64,000 nt of DNA, from contig CAZROR010000001.1 of NCBI GenBank assembly GCA_964601765.1, positions 43,262-107,261 on the forward strand. The letters run 5' to 3'. The position numbers and the translations under genes were made by a program. Positions 50,598 through 61,031 of the stretch are shown in pieces; position 1 is the stretch's first letter; every line of letters starts with the position of its first letter. The notes below the pieces were generated by a model. The model made no database searches. It was not told where the DNA came from and saw only the letters and a list, made by a program, of their open reading frames with translations. Source of the DNA: SZUA-181 sp964601765 (GTDB lineage: Bacteria; Pseudomonadota; Zetaproteobacteria; Mariprofundales; Mariprofundaceae).

Positions 50598-51404
50598 TCA
50601 AACAAAAGGCAACCCCAGCAGCGTACCCGTCGCCATAAGCGCCTGCGCCACCGACACACTCAGCATGGCAGCACGCAGGGCACCGTCACTTTTCCAACAT
50701 GCCACGACCCCGCTTGCCACCGCCCAGGCAAGCAGGGCTGCGGCCTGCCAGAATGTAAGCCAGCCCAGCCCCTCCCCGCTGGAAACCAAGGCGGCCTGGG
50801 CACGTGCAAGCAACGCAACCAAAAACCCGATTTGCAAAAAGGCCAGAACACCACTTATCCGGAGGCATACTGGTCCAGGGCCGACATCTTTCTCACCCAT
50901 ACCGAGCGCGCGCAGAGCAAGCATGCCCGCCAGTGCGGCCATACCGTTGACTACGAGATCCTGCACGTCAAAAAACCGGTCAGGTATGAGTCCCTGCATG
51001 ATCTCATCCACGCAGCCCAGTAGCAGGCAGACCAGTACCGTCCAAAAAAACGGCCTCGGACAGCGAGGGCCCAATGCACGCGTAACGAGCACGGCCATCA
51101 ATACATACTCCGGCAGGTGAAGTCGCTCAGCTGGAAATGTCACCCATGTAAGAAGAGCCATGGCAGGCAGACATGCGGCAAGCAAATAGCCCCATTGCCC
51201 ACGCCCGGCATGATCCAAAACAAGCTTGCCCGTGATTGCAAGCACCATGGCCAGGACCACAAGCCACGGCAAAAGTAAGGCGTAGTGGCCCAGATATGAT
51301 GTCGCCGCATCCCACAGAAGAATAAGCCAGGGCAGCGAAGCGGTGTAAACGGCAACCAGCAGCCATCGGCATACCGACGTGATGCGCCACCCACTCACTG
51401 TCAA
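50598..51404 (-). CDS. VanZ-like membrane protein
   Basis: 268 residues, about seven or eight hydrophobic segments. The VanZ-like signature is in the middle: LHLPEYVLMAVL, GCVDEIMQGLIPDRFFDVQDLVVNG (split) and GMAALAGML. VanZ proteins give teicoplanin resistance in enterococci, but most environmental homologues have no known role. The start is uncertain: TTG 51404 or GTG 51398. It precedes the secreted-protein gene by 101 bases, which contain that gene's ribosome site. Confidence 0.72.
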   Translation of the reverse strand: MTVSGWRITSVCRWLLVAVYTASLPWLILLWDAATSYLGHYALLLPWLVVLAMVLAITGKLVLDHAGRGQWGYLLAACLPAMALLTWVTFPAERLHLPEYVLMAVLVTRALGPRCPRPFFWTVLVCLLLGCVDEIMQGLIPDRFFDVQDLVVNGMAALAGMLALRALGMGEKDVGPGPVCLRISGVLAFLQIGFLVALLARAQAALVSSGEGLGWLTFWQAAALLAWAVASGVVACWKSDGALRAAMLSVSVAQALMATGTLLGLPFV

Positions 51405-51463
51405 TGATGTTCCAAAGCTGCCAGCGTCACCCTGCTTCCGCCTTCAATCGTCCGGGCAGCCAC

Positions 51464-52294
51464 TCACCCCCCTATTGGCTGACACGCCTTGCATGACACA
51501 TGGCGAAGCTTCAGTTTTTTTCCATCAAGGCGGGCAATTGTGAGCCTTCCACCCCAGACACAGCCGGTATCCAGGCCCAGCACATGCGGCTGATCATCGA
51601 CAAGCCCGGCTGCTGCCCAGTGACCGTAAACAACCCTACGCTTGCCACGCCAGGCCAGCGTCTCGTGTGCATACCAGGGCCTCTCGGCCTTCTTCCTCGG
51701 CTTCCCCGCCCGAATGGCCCAGTTGAAGCTGCCACCTGCCGTGCAGTAGCGCGCCCGCGTCAGTACGGCAGTCGTGAAAATCCAGCCCATAAGCCGCCCC
51801 TCGGGATCGCTGGGTGGAAGCCTGCACCAGTGCATGAAGTGGCAAAACTCCTTCCATTCACCTCCCCGCAGCACGGCCTCGACCTCTGCGGCGCGACGCC
51901 TGGTCTCTTTCAGACTCCAGGCCGGGTGCAGGCCAGCATGCACCATACACCAGCCGATACGCTTGTCGTCATGGATGAGTGGGCGGTGCCGCAGCCAATC
52001 GAGCAGTTCTTTGCGGTCGGGCGCCTTCAATACCTTGCTCAGGGACTTGCTGGCATGCGGTACCCTCCCGGCCGCCTGGCCAAGCAGGTGCAGGTCATGA
52101 TTGCCCAGCACGCAGATACAGGCATCCTTGAGTGATTTGACAAAACGCAGCACCTCCAGCGATTGCGGCCCGCGATTGACGAGATCGCCAACGCACCAGA
52201 GGCGATCCTTTACCGGGTCAAAGGCAACCTTGTCCAGCAGCCGGCGCAGGGGATCATAGCAGCCCTGGATATCGCCAATGGCATAAATGGCCAT
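51464..52294 (-). CDS. apaH: Bis(5'-nucleosyl)-tetraphosphatase, symmetrical
   Basis: 276 residues of the PPP phosphoesterase family: AIGDIQGC, CVGDLVNRGPQSLE, VLGNHDLHLL, and the later MVHAGLHPAW and VYGHWAA histidines. It hydrolyses Ap4A made by aminoacyl-tRNA synthetases and RNA caps. Its ATG shares one base with the alaS stop (TGATG), an apt pairing since synthetases produce Ap4A. Confidence 0.94.
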   Translation of the reverse strand: MAIYAIGDIQGCYDPLRRLLDKVAFDPVKDRLWCVGDLVNRGPQSLEVLRFVKSLKDACICVLGNHDLHLLGQAAGRVPHASKSLSKVLKAPDRKELLDWLRHRPLIHDDKRIGWCMVHAGLHPAWSLKETRRRAAEVEAVLRGGEWKEFCHFMHWCRLPPSDPEGRLMGWIFTTAVLTRARYCTAGGSFNWAIRAGKPRKKAERPWYAHETLAWRGKRRVVYGHWAAAGLVDDQPHVLGLDTGCVWGGRLTIARLDGKKLKLRHVSCKACQPIGG

Positions 52295-54924
52295 CAGCCT
52301 GCAACAATCCGCGCGACCTCGTTCAGAGCTGCCCCGAGCTTTTCTGGATCACTGCCTCCGGCCATGGCCAGCTCCGGCTTGCCGCCACCCTTGCCGCCAC
52401 AGATCTGTGCCACCTCGCGTACAAGCTCCCCGGCATGGAACGTGCCAACCAGATCCTTTGTTACACCCGCCACGAGTTGTACCTTATCCCCCCGCTTCTG
52501 GCCGAATACGATGACGCCGGATTTCAGCTTAGCCTTGGCCTTGTCCATGAAGTCACGCAGGTCGGCGACGCCATCCACCTCCGCCGTCAGCAGCCTGATA
52601 TGCTGCCCCCCGGCCTTCACCTCACGGGCATGGCCGATCAGCTCGTCCAGTACCCCGGTGGCAGCCTTCGCCTTCAGTGCCTGCAGTTGTTTCTCGGCCA
52701 CCTTCAGCCTGTCCTGCAAGGCAGCAATGGCTTCTGACGCATCCGTGGGTGGTGCCTTCAGCCTGCCTGCGGCTTCAGCCAATGCTGCACTGTCGGCAAC
52801 AAGCAGCCGGTAGGCCGCCTCATGTGTCACCGCTTCGATACGACGCACCCCGGCTGCAATGCCGGATTCAGCCACAATGCGAAACAGGCCAATATCACCG
52901 GTACGTAGCACATGCGTGCCGCCGCATAGCTCCATCGATGTCGGACCGGCCTGCACGACGCGTACTTCGTCACCATACTTTTCGCCAAACAGTGCCATGG
53001 CGCCATCTTTCACAGCCTCTTCCGGGCTCATGATGCGCGTGCACACCTCCGCATTTGCCCAGATGGCCCTGTTGACACCAGCCTCGATCTCGGCCTTCTC
53101 TGCATCAGTCAGGGCCTGGAAGTGCGTGAAGTCAAAACGCAGCCGGTCAGGGGCAACCAGCGAACCCGCCTGCTTCACATGATCGCCGAGCACACGACGC
53201 AACTCGGCATGCAGCAGATGCGTGGCCGTATGATTGCGGCGGATCGAGGCCCGTCGTTCGGTATCCACGGTGAAGTTGGCCACCTTGCCGGCTGTGATCT
53301 GTCCCGAGGTAACGCGTCCTGTATGCACATGCAAATCAGGCAACGGCTTTTTTGTATCTTCAACCTCGAAGCGCCCTGCATCCATCTCAATGACGCCGGT
53401 ATCGCCTACCTGGCCACCGGACTCGGCATAAAATGGCGTCTGATTTGCAATGATCTGGCCGCGCTCACCCTCCTTTAATACATCAACAGGCTCATCGCCC
53501 CGCAGCAGGGCGGCAACCACACCCTCGGCGGTCTCTGCCGCATAACCGAGGAACTCGCTGGGCCCGGCCTGTTCACGAACCCTGTGCAGCACGGCGGACA
53601 CGGCCTGCTCACCTGAACCGCTCCAGGCTGCCCTCGCCCGCTCACGCTGCTCGGCCATGGCCGCCTCAAAGCCCGCCATGTCCAGACGCACATTGCGCCC
53701 CCTGAGGATGTCCTCGGTGAGATCGACGGGGAATCCATAGGTATCGTAGAGCGTGAACACCGTTTCTCCCGGAATCACACCACCATCACCCGCGGCAGCT
53801 GCCGCCTCTTCAACAAGCCTCAGCCCCTTGTCCAGCGTGCGAATGAAGCGCTCCTCCTCGAGGCGGATAACCTGCTCGATATTAGGCTGCGCATCAGCCA
53901 GCTCTGTAAAGTGACTGCCCATTTCACGCACAAGAGCGCCCACAAGACGATGGAGAAAGGCCTCGTTCATGCCCAGCAACCGGCCATGGCGGCAGGCGCG
54001 CCGGAGAATGCGCCGCAACACGAAGCCCCGTCCCTCGTTTGATGGCAGCACACCATCCGCCAGCAGAAAGCTCACCGAGCGCAGGTGATCGGCAATCACG
54101 CGCAGGGAAACATCCGTCGCCGCATCCTCCCCGTAGGGCCGGCCCGTAATTTCCACGGCCGCGGCGATCAGCTGCTGGAAAAGGTCGATATCGTAATTGT
54201 TGTGCACGCCCTGCATCACGGCAGCCATGCGTTCCAGACCCATGCCAGTATCTACTGAAGGCCGGGGCAGCGGTGTCAGCGTGCCCTCCTCATCGCGGTT
54301 ATACTGCATGAACACGAGGTTCCATATCTCGACAAAGCGGTCGCTTTCAGCCTCCGGCGTTCCCGGCGGGCCGCCTGCAACCTCCGGCCCGTGATCGTAA
54401 AAGATTTCCGAGCACGGCCCGCACGGCCCGGTTTCTCCCATCGACCAGAAGTTATCCCTGGCACCGATGCGCGCGAATCGGGATGCCGGCACGCCGATAT
54501 CCTTCAGCCAGATATCCGCAGCCTCATCGTCTTCTTCAAACACGGTGACAAACAGCCGCGCGGGATCCAGGCCCAGATCTGCGGTCAGAAACTCCCAGGC
54601 GTACCCAATGGCCTCACGCTTGAAATAGTCTCCGAACGAGAAATTACCGAGCATTTCGAAAAACGTATGATGGCGTGCTGTACGACCAACATTTTCCAGA
54701 TCGTTGTGCTTGCCCCCGGCACGCACACACTTCTGGCTGGAAGCGGCGCGCGTGTAATCCCGTCGCTCATCACCGAGAAACACATGCTTGAACTGCACCA
54801 TGCCGGCATTGGTGAACAGTAGTGTGGGGTCGCCATGTGGTACCAGCGAGCTGGAAGGCACCAGCGTATGGCCTCTGTCCCCGAAAAACTTCAGAAAACG
54901 CGCGCGAATCTCCGTGGTTTTCAC
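52294..54924 (-). CDS. alaS: Alanyl-tRNA synthetase
   Basis: 876 residues, full length. Class II core at the N-terminus (LFTNAGMVQFKHVFLGDERR), tRNA recognition region, editing domain with HTATHLLHAELR near residue 565 and CGGTHV near 666 (zinc site), and the C-Ala domain ending in the GGG-rich segment. It charges and proofreads tRNA-Ala. It overlaps recX by 4 bases. Confidence 0.96.
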   Translation of the reverse strand: MKTTEIRARFLKFFGDRGHTLVPSSSLVPHGDPTLLFTNAGMVQFKHVFLGDERRDYTRAASSQKCVRAGGKHNDLENVGRTARHHTFFEMLGNFSFGDYFKREAIGYAWEFLTADLGLDPARLFVTVFEEDDEAADIWLKDIGVPASRFARIGARDNFWSMGETGPCGPCSEIFYDHGPEVAGGPPGTPEAESDRFVEIWNLVFMQYNRDEEGTLTPLPRPSVDTGMGLERMAAVMQGVHNNYDIDLFQQLIAAAVEITGRPYGEDAATDVSLRVIADHLRSVSFLLADGVLPSNEGRGFVLRRILRRACRHGRLLGMNEAFLHRLVGALVREMGSHFTELADAQPNIEQVIRLEEERFIRTLDKGLRLVEEAAAAAGDGGVIPGETVFTLYDTYGFPVDLTEDILRGRNVRLDMAGFEAAMAEQRERARAAWSGSGEQAVSAVLHRVREQAGPSEFLGYAAETAEGVVAALLRGDEPVDVLKEGERGQIIANQTPFYAESGGQVGDTGVIEMDAGRFEVEDTKKPLPDLHVHTGRVTSGQITAGKVANFTVDTERRASIRRNHTATHLLHAELRRVLGDHVKQAGSLVAPDRLRFDFTHFQALTDAEKAEIEAGVNRAIWANAEVCTRIMSPEEAVKDGAMALFGEKYGDEVRVVQAGPTSMELCGGTHVLRTGDIGLFRIVAESGIAAGVRRIEAVTHEAAYRLLVADSAALAEAAGRLKAPPTDASEAIAALQDRLKVAEKQLQALKAKAATGVLDELIGHAREVKAGGQHIRLLTAEVDGVADLRDFMDKAKAKLKSGVIVFGQKRGDKVQLVAGVTKDLVGTFHAGELVREVAQICGGKGGGKPELAMAGGSDPEKLGAALNEVARIVAG

Positions 54925-55409
54925 TGTTCGGGCTCCCCCTTCATGACGCGCAGGATGGTAGCAGCATCAAACCCCTTTTGCTGCAAATAACGCGCATGCC
55001 GGCGCCAGGCGCGCGCGTCCGAGAAACGCTGGCCCTGCGGATCACGCCTGTCGAGCAGCCTGCGGCAGGCCCCGGCCTGGTCATATGCGGGCTGAATGTG
55101 CGCCAGCTCGGCGGCAACTGTTTCACTGCGCGCACCTTTCTGCCGGGCCTTTATCGCGGCCAGCCGTGGTGTATCGCCGCGCGCCAGCCGCATGCGGAAA
55201 AAGCCCTGCACGAAACGCGTCTCATCCAGCAGGCCGGCATGCTGCAGGCGATCAAGCACGGCTTCCACGTCATCCCCGGTGCAGCGCATCTCATGCCGCG
55301 CACACCAGCTTTGCAAACGCTCCTTCATCTGCGCCGCGCAGTACTCACGCGCCGCCAGCAATCGCATGGCATAGGCACAGGCCCGCGTTGCATCAAATGG
55401 CTCCGCCAT
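54921..55409 (-). CDS. recX: Regulatory protein RecX
   Basis: 162 residues, tandem three-helix repeats: ACAYAMRLLAAREYCAAQMKERL (split), VLDRLQHAGLLDETRFV and the C-terminal ARYLQQKGFDAATILRVM. It inhibits RecA filaments. It lies 17 bases after recA and overlaps alaS by 4 bases, the common recA-recX-alaS order. Confidence 0.9.
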   Translation of the reverse strand: MAEPFDATRACAYAMRLLAAREYCAAQMKERLQSWCARHEMRCTGDDVEAVLDRLQHAGLLDETRFVQGFFRMRLARGDTPRLAAIKARQKGARSETVAAELAHIQPAYDQAGACRRLLDRRDPQGQRFSDARAWRRHARYLQQKGFDAATILRVMKGEPEQ

Positions 55410-55426
55410 GCGCCCGGAAGTTGTTG

Positions 55427-56443
<1,017 letters not shown>

Positions 56444-56459
56444 ATGCTCCCCTTTCAAC

Positions 56460-57044
56460 TCAATCGACGCCTGCCGACAGCGCAAACTCTTCCAGCATGA
56501 AATACCTCGCCCCGTCCCGCTGCAACTCAGAGCGGTACAGCCTGAGCGTCTCCGCCCGCCAGCGCACGTCCGGCACGTCCGGCACGCGCGCCAGAACATC
56601 GGCGGACAGTGGCGCCGGATATCCCCGGCGGCGCGCCACGGTCACGTGTCCCCTGAATGGGGTCTCCTTCGCCGAGCGCTTGCGAACGGTAGCATGCCCT
56701 GCCCGTCGGCAACAACGGGCAAGCGCCTTCATATGATCCTTCGCACCCGCCTCATCTACGCCAAGCCAGAAGACATTAGGCCGCTGCGGTCCCGGAAAGA
56801 CACCGAAGCCGTTGAAACACAACTGCAGCGGAGGTGTACAGGCCGCGCATTCACTCAGGGCCTCAGCCAGCGCGTCCACCGCTTCGCCGCCAACCTCGCC
56901 ATAAAACGCAAGCGTCAGATGCCAGTTCCGGCTTGGCAGATCCCGCCACTGGCCGGCAGGCAGGTGCACGCACGCGGCCGCGTGCCAGGCCGCCGCTTCT
57001 TCCAGTGCCTTCTCCGGCAAGTCAAGGGCTGCAAACAAACGCAT
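56460..57044 (-). CDS. thpR: RNA 2',3'-cyclic phosphodiesterase
   Basis: 194 residues, 2H phosphoesterase family. Two HxT motifs: NWHLTLAFYG and GHVTVARR. Start RLFAALDLPEKALEE is typical. It opens 2',3'-cyclic phosphates to 2'-phosphates; the cellular role is unclear. It lies 16 bases before recA in the same direction. A -10 box ends 6 bases before its ATG. Confidence 0.9.
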   Translation of the reverse strand: MRLFAALDLPEKALEEAAAWHAAACVHLPAGQWRDLPSRNWHLTLAFYGEVGGEAVDALAEALSECAACTPPLQLCFNGFGVFPGPQRPNVFWLGVDEAGAKDHMKALARCCRRAGHATVRKRSAKETPFRGHVTVARRRGYPAPLSADVLARVPDVPDVRWRAETLRLYRSELQRDGARYFMLEEFALSAGVD

Positions 57045-57050
57045 GCGGGC

Positions 57051-57060
57051 ATGCTACACT
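57051..57060. promoter_or_regulatory. Overlapping divergent -10 boxes of thpR and the CNBD gene
   Basis: Minus strand: TAGCAT (57051-57056) then exactly 6 bases to the thpR ATG, so leaderless. Plus strand: extended -10 TGCTACACT (57052-57060), about 34 bases before the CNBD gene ATG, which has a normal leader with GGGAG. The two boxes share bases, so the two promoters should compete. Confidence 0.5.
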
Positions 57061-57094
57061 GTCGCCACCCTGCGCGAACACCGGGAGACAATGA

Positions 57095-57550
57095 ATGGAC
57101 ATCGACTTTGCGTGGATTGAAAAGGCCTTCAATCAATCACTGAGTGAAAGCGAGCGCCAGGCCCTCGGCGAGGCCATTGAGGTAATAAACGTGCCGGCCG
57201 GCCTACCCATCATGCACCAGGGAGCGGAAGGAAGCGCGCTATATATCGTCCGCTCGGGCAGCACCAATATCAGCCGCAAGGCCGGCGGCAGAGAGACCGT
57301 CCTCGCCCGCGACGACAAAAGCCGTGTTTTTGGTGAGATCAGCATGTTCAGCGCCGAACCGACAAGCGCCAAGGTCGTGGCCACACTCCCGTGCACGGTC
57401 TACAAGATTACGCGCGAACATTTCGAGGGGCTCATGATGAACCACTGCAAGCTGGCACTCAGCATGCTGGCCTTTATCGTGCGCAACATGGGCGATGTCA
57501 TCCGCCGCCTGGATGCAAAGCAGATGGCGGCATCCGATCGCCGCTTCTGA
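57095..57550 (+). CDS. Small cyclic-nucleotide-binding-domain protein
   Basis: 151 residues, a single CNBD fold (about 12-130) with no output domain: LPIMHQGAEGSALYIVRSG, VFGEISMFSAEPTSAKVVATLP. Where CRP-type domains carry the phosphate-binding Arg (ERSA), this has PTSA, so it may not bind cAMP or cGMP in the usual way. The C-terminus FIVRNMGDVIRRLDAKQM is helical. GGGAG ribosome site. It ends 4 bases from the convergent M50-HlyD gene. Confidence 0.78.
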   Translation: MDIDFAWIEKAFNQSLSESERQALGEAIEVINVPAGLPIMHQGAEGSALYIVRSGSTNISRKAGGRETVLARDDKSRVFGEISMFSAEPTSAKVVATLPCTVYKITREHFEGLMMNHCKLALSMLAFIVRNMGDVIRRLDAKQMAASDRRF

Positions 57551-57554
57551 AGCT

Positions 57555-59684
57555 TCAGAATCCGCTTTCCCGAATCAGCACCGACACGATCGCGCGCCAG
57601 AGCCGGCCCAGCATGCTCTCCGCCTCGCCTGTAATACGCACCTCGCCGCGCACCACGCTGGGCGGCGCATGCCGCAGCACTGGCCGGATGCGCATTCTGT
57701 AGAAGCCTCCGTGCACAATCAGCCTGTGCCGGGTATCCCGCGTCACGGGCAGCGCCCCGCCATAAACAGAGGCAAGATAAGGCTCCTCCAATATCTGCGT
57801 ATCCGTGCGATCCATGCCCTCCAGCATGCCTTCCAGGGGCGGCATCATGGCCCGGTCCGCGTAAAAGTGCGCTGCAGCGCCCGACCGAATGCCCGCGATG
57901 GCGCCCTCCGGCAGATAGGCCTCGATCGTCGCCCCGCCCGGGGCAATCAGCAATGCCAGCCGCTTCCTGATATTGAGCCAGCGACCGGGAAGGAGGCCAT
58001 CCGCCATATCCGTCACCATGCCGTCCATGGGCGCCCTGACGGTCAGCTTCACGTGCCGTGAAAGCGCTCCGCGATAAACGACAAGCGCCTTCGCGTACTG
58101 CTCCTGCAGCACCAGGCTCCGGGACAGCATGTCCGGATCCGCTCCCCGGCGCCGCAAGCGTAGTTCAACGCTGTCGAGCTGTAGTTTGGCCCGCCTGAGC
58201 TGCCACGCCAGCTCGGGCGAGGTCAGCACGAACATCACATCACCTGCGCGCACGGTGTCGCCGTTGTGAACACGCACTTCTGCGATCCGGCCCGGCACCC
58301 GGGGGTAGATGGCAGCATGGGCGGCCGCCTTGAGCACGGCAGGCGCATCAATAGTGTTCCGCCACGGAAATATCAGCATGCCGGACAAGGCCAGCGACAC
58401 CAGCAGGGTGACGCGGGTGTGCTCATTCCATTCCATCGACTCGTGCATTTCCCACCATGCACGCACCTCCTGCCAGACAGGCCTGACAATGAACCAGCCG
58501 ATTTCCACCATGAACAGGAAAATGCCAAGTGCCTTGAAAAACAGCATATAGACAAGCAGCGCGATGCCCGCGTAAAGCACCAGCCGGTACAGCCAGGTGC
58601 TGAAGGCATAGGCAATCAGCCACCGGCGCCTGGCAGCCGGGAATTCCTCTGGCGGCGGCACATCCAGGCCGAAAAGCGCGCGCCTCAGCCACCAGCGGGC
58701 GAGGGCGAAAGCGCGAGGCTGCAAATTGGAAATTCGCACCGTATCAGAGAGCATGTAATAGCCGTCGAAACGCATGAAGGGATTGAGGTTGAACAACAGG
58801 CTCGTGACCCAGGTGGCCGTGCCCAGCAGAAAGGCCGCGCTGCGCGCCGCGCCGTCCGGCAGAAAGCTCCACAGCAGCGTGGCATAACATGACAGCATCA
58901 CTTCCACCGCCATGCCGGCAAGCACGATGGCGCGGCGCTGTCTGTACGAAGGCAGCTTCCAGGCATCGGTCGTGTCCGTATAGAGCAGGGGCCACAGCAC
59001 CAGAAAGGCAATGCCCATGGTCGGCACGCGCACGCCGTAACGCCTGGCCGTATAGGCATGACCGAGCTCATGGCCGACTTTCGCCGCCAGCAACGCCAGA
59101 CCATAGAAGAACAGGCCGGACAATGAAAAAAAGTGGAGGAATGTCGCCCTGAACTCATCCCACTGCCGCGCCACAAGAAAAAGGCCGGTCAGCCCGGCGG
59201 CAAACGTCGCCAAAAAGAATTCGCGGCGGAAGAAAAAGGAGACATAGGGCAGCGTGGCCGAAAGAAAACGATCCGGACGCACAAGGGGAATGCGGAAGTA
59301 GAGATAGTTGTGCAGCAACCACCGGCCCAGGCCCTTCCTGGCCCGCCTCGCCTTTTCATCCAGCCGCGCGCATCCCGCCTCGCCCGCTACCTGCAGAAGC
59401 TCGCTGGCGGACAGAAAGAGCAGCAACTGCGACAGGTGCGAAGCATCCACCGTCAGCGGTGTTTCGACATTCACCCGCTCCAGGAGCGTATCCGCATCGC
59501 CCGCCTGCCAGCGGCTGAGCATCTCGAATTCCGCCCAGCCGATACGGAAGAAGCTGTGGCGGGCGGGATCATACAGGGTCCATGTCGGCGATCCGTCCTC
59601 TTCTCTCGGCCCCGGAAAAAGCTTCAGTTCCTCCCGCAGCGCGGGCAGGGGCATGGGGCCCCCGGTCGCATCTCCCTCGCTCAC
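57555..59684 (-). CDS. M50 (site-2 protease-like) membrane protein fused to an HlyD-type adaptor
   Basis: 709 residues from the GTG at 59684 (GTGA overlap with the preceding gene). Order: PqqD-like N-terminal domain (about 25-105), membrane region with zinc motif HELGH (about 205-209, KVGHELGHAYTARRYGV) and the second S2P motif NPFMRFDGYY (about 301-310), about eight to ten membrane helices to residue 445, then a periplasmic HlyD/biotinyl-lipoyl part (YPRVPGRIAEVRVHNGDTVRAG, split) with a helical hairpin and barrel. RseP-type PDZ domains are absent. Family members occur in bacteriocin-like or export clusters, but the job is uncharacterised as far as I know. Last gene of the cassette. Confidence 0.8.
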   Translation of the reverse strand: MSEGDATGGPMPLPALREELKLFPGPREEDGSPTWTLYDPARHSFFRIGWAEFEMLSRWQAGDADTLLERVNVETPLTVDASHLSQLLLFLSASELLQVAGEAGCARLDEKARRARKGLGRWLLHNYLYFRIPLVRPDRFLSATLPYVSFFFRREFFLATFAAGLTGLFLVARQWDEFRATFLHFFSLSGLFFYGLALLAAKVGHELGHAYTARRYGVRVPTMGIAFLVLWPLLYTDTTDAWKLPSYRQRRAIVLAGMAVEVMLSCYATLLWSFLPDGAARSAAFLLGTATWVTSLLFNLNPFMRFDGYYMLSDTVRISNLQPRAFALARWWLRRALFGLDVPPPEEFPAARRRWLIAYAFSTWLYRLVLYAGIALLVYMLFFKALGIFLFMVEIGWFIVRPVWQEVRAWWEMHESMEWNEHTRVTLLVSLALSGMLIFPWRNTIDAPAVLKAAAHAAIYPRVPGRIAEVRVHNGDTVRAGDVMFVLTSPELAWQLRRAKLQLDSVELRLRRRGADPDMLSRSLVLQEQYAKALVVYRGALSRHVKLTVRAPMDGMVTDMADGLLPGRWLNIRKRLALLIAPGGATIEAYLPEGAIAGIRSGAAAHFYADRAMMPPLEGMLEGMDRTDTQILEEPYLASVYGGALPVTRDTRHRLIVHGGFYRMRIRPVLRHAPPSVVRGEVRITGEAESMLGRLWRAIVSVLIRESGF

Positions 59685-61030
59685 AGCCCCAGCCACTGGC
59701 GCAGGGCGGCCAGCGGCCTGCGCATCACGTAGTAGATGAGGCTCACCCTGTCGCCGTATATCTTGGCGGCTCCGTGCAATCCGATACGCGGCGGTGCCTC
59801 TCCCTCCATAAATGATGCCTTCAGCCGAAAGGCAAGAATGCCGTCAGGGGTGGGGCGCGCCTCATAGCTGGTCTGGCGCAGGCGCGCCGCCAGCGGGTGT
59901 GTGGGATCAACATCCAGGAAAAGCCGCACCTCGGCGCCGGGCGCCAGGTTAATCGCGTCGGCCACGGGAAGGAGAAGCTCGGCCTCGGCCCGGGCCGAAT
60001 CGGCAATGGTCAGCACTCGCTCACCCACGGCCACCGGCCTGCCGCGCCAGTCATTCGCATCCTCGAACACGGCAATGCCGGCCACGGGGGCGCGTACGTC
60101 CTTGCGTTTCAGCAGCGCATTCGTGTATTGCAATTCGGCCTCGCGCTCCTCCAGTTTCGCTTTCAGCAGCGCCACATTCGCCTTGCTGCGCGCATTGGCA
60201 AAGGCCATCTGGGACGCGCGCATGAAGTCGGCGCGGGCCACGGCTAGGGCCTTGAGGGCGATGTCACGACGGTTGCGGATGGATGTGTCGTCCAGGCTGA
60301 ACAGCAATTGCCCCTTGCGCACCGCCTGGTTGGGCGAGACATGCACGGCCTCAACCACGCCGGCCATCGGAGCGGCGACCACAACGGGATCGACAGGCAC
60401 CACGCTGGCCGGTGCCAGCGCGGATATGCGCACCGGCAGCCACAAAAGCATAAACGCGAACACAGCCATGCCGATACGGGTCCGCCGCTGCTCCCATAGC
60501 GCCCGCAAGCGACGGATCGCCGGGACGGGCTCCGGCCGAAGCGCCCGCCATGCATGCGCGTAGGCATCGACCAGGCGCGCGGCCAGCGCCTTTTCCGGCT
60601 CCTGCCATGCCGCATCCCTGATGAAAAACAGGCCGCCCGCCAACGCCCCGCCCGGCGGGCTCAGCGGGCAGAAAAGCACTTCACCGCCCCACTCGCGCCA
60701 GCCCTCACCCAGCGATTCAGGCATATCCTTTCGATCCGGGACGCGAATGCCCCCGGTTTCCTCCTGCCGCGCAACCGCCCGGGCCAGATCCTGGGCCCAG
60801 CGGATAAACGGAGCGTTCCCGTCGATGGCGGACACGCCGGACACAGCCTCGACAGTCGCGCCGCCCGCGGCCTTCAGCCTCCAGAAGACGGCCTGCCTGT
60901 AATCCAGCACATGCCGTGTTTCATTGACCATGATGAAGCCCAGCGCCCGCGCGGATTCGGCATGCCTGGCCTCGCGCTCAAGTTCCACCAGCGCGGCAAG
61001 CACGGCAAGTTGCCGCTCGTGGGCGTTCAT
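59681..61030 (-). CDS. GAF-domain / HlyD-type membrane-fusion protein
   Basis: 449 residues. Cytoplasmic GAF-like domain (about 15-160), one transmembrane helix (about 184-204), then an HlyD adaptor: lipoyl half VVVAAPMAGVVEAVHVSPNQ, coiled-coil hairpin (about 250-315), second lipoyl half and beta-barrel with AEAELLLPVADAINLAPGAEV. A sensory domain on an export adaptor is unusual and could let cytoplasmic signals act on export (inference). Start 1 base after the stop of the previous gene; stop overlaps the M50 gene. Confidence 0.78.
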   Translation of the reverse strand: MNAHERQLAVLAALVELEREARHAESARALGFIMVNETRHVLDYRQAVFWRLKAAGGATVEAVSGVSAIDGNAPFIRWAQDLARAVARQEETGGIRVPDRKDMPESLGEGWREWGGEVLFCPLSPPGGALAGGLFFIRDAAWQEPEKALAARLVDAYAHAWRALRPEPVPAIRRLRALWEQRRTRIGMAVFAFMLLWLPVRISALAPASVVPVDPVVVAAPMAGVVEAVHVSPNQAVRKGQLLFSLDDTSIRNRRDIALKALAVARADFMRASQMAFANARSKANVALLKAKLEEREAELQYTNALLKRKDVRAPVAGIAVFEDANDWRGRPVAVGERVLTIADSARAEAELLLPVADAINLAPGAEVRLFLDVDPTHPLAARLRQTSYEARPTPDGILAFRLKASFMEGEAPPRIGLHGAAKIYGDRVSLIYYVMRRPLAALRQWLGL

Positions 61031-61031
61031 G

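Noticed and set aside
49787..50638. A 283-codon open frame on the plus strand opposite the secreted protein
   Set aside because: It mirrors the GC-rich repetitive sequence. The minus-strand gene has a signal peptide, an AAGGAG ribosome site and its own terminator.
57555..59684. M50 protein as RseP, the sigma-E protease
   Set aside because: No PDZ domains, a PqqD-like N-terminus and an HlyD C-terminus, and no bamA/dxr neighbours.
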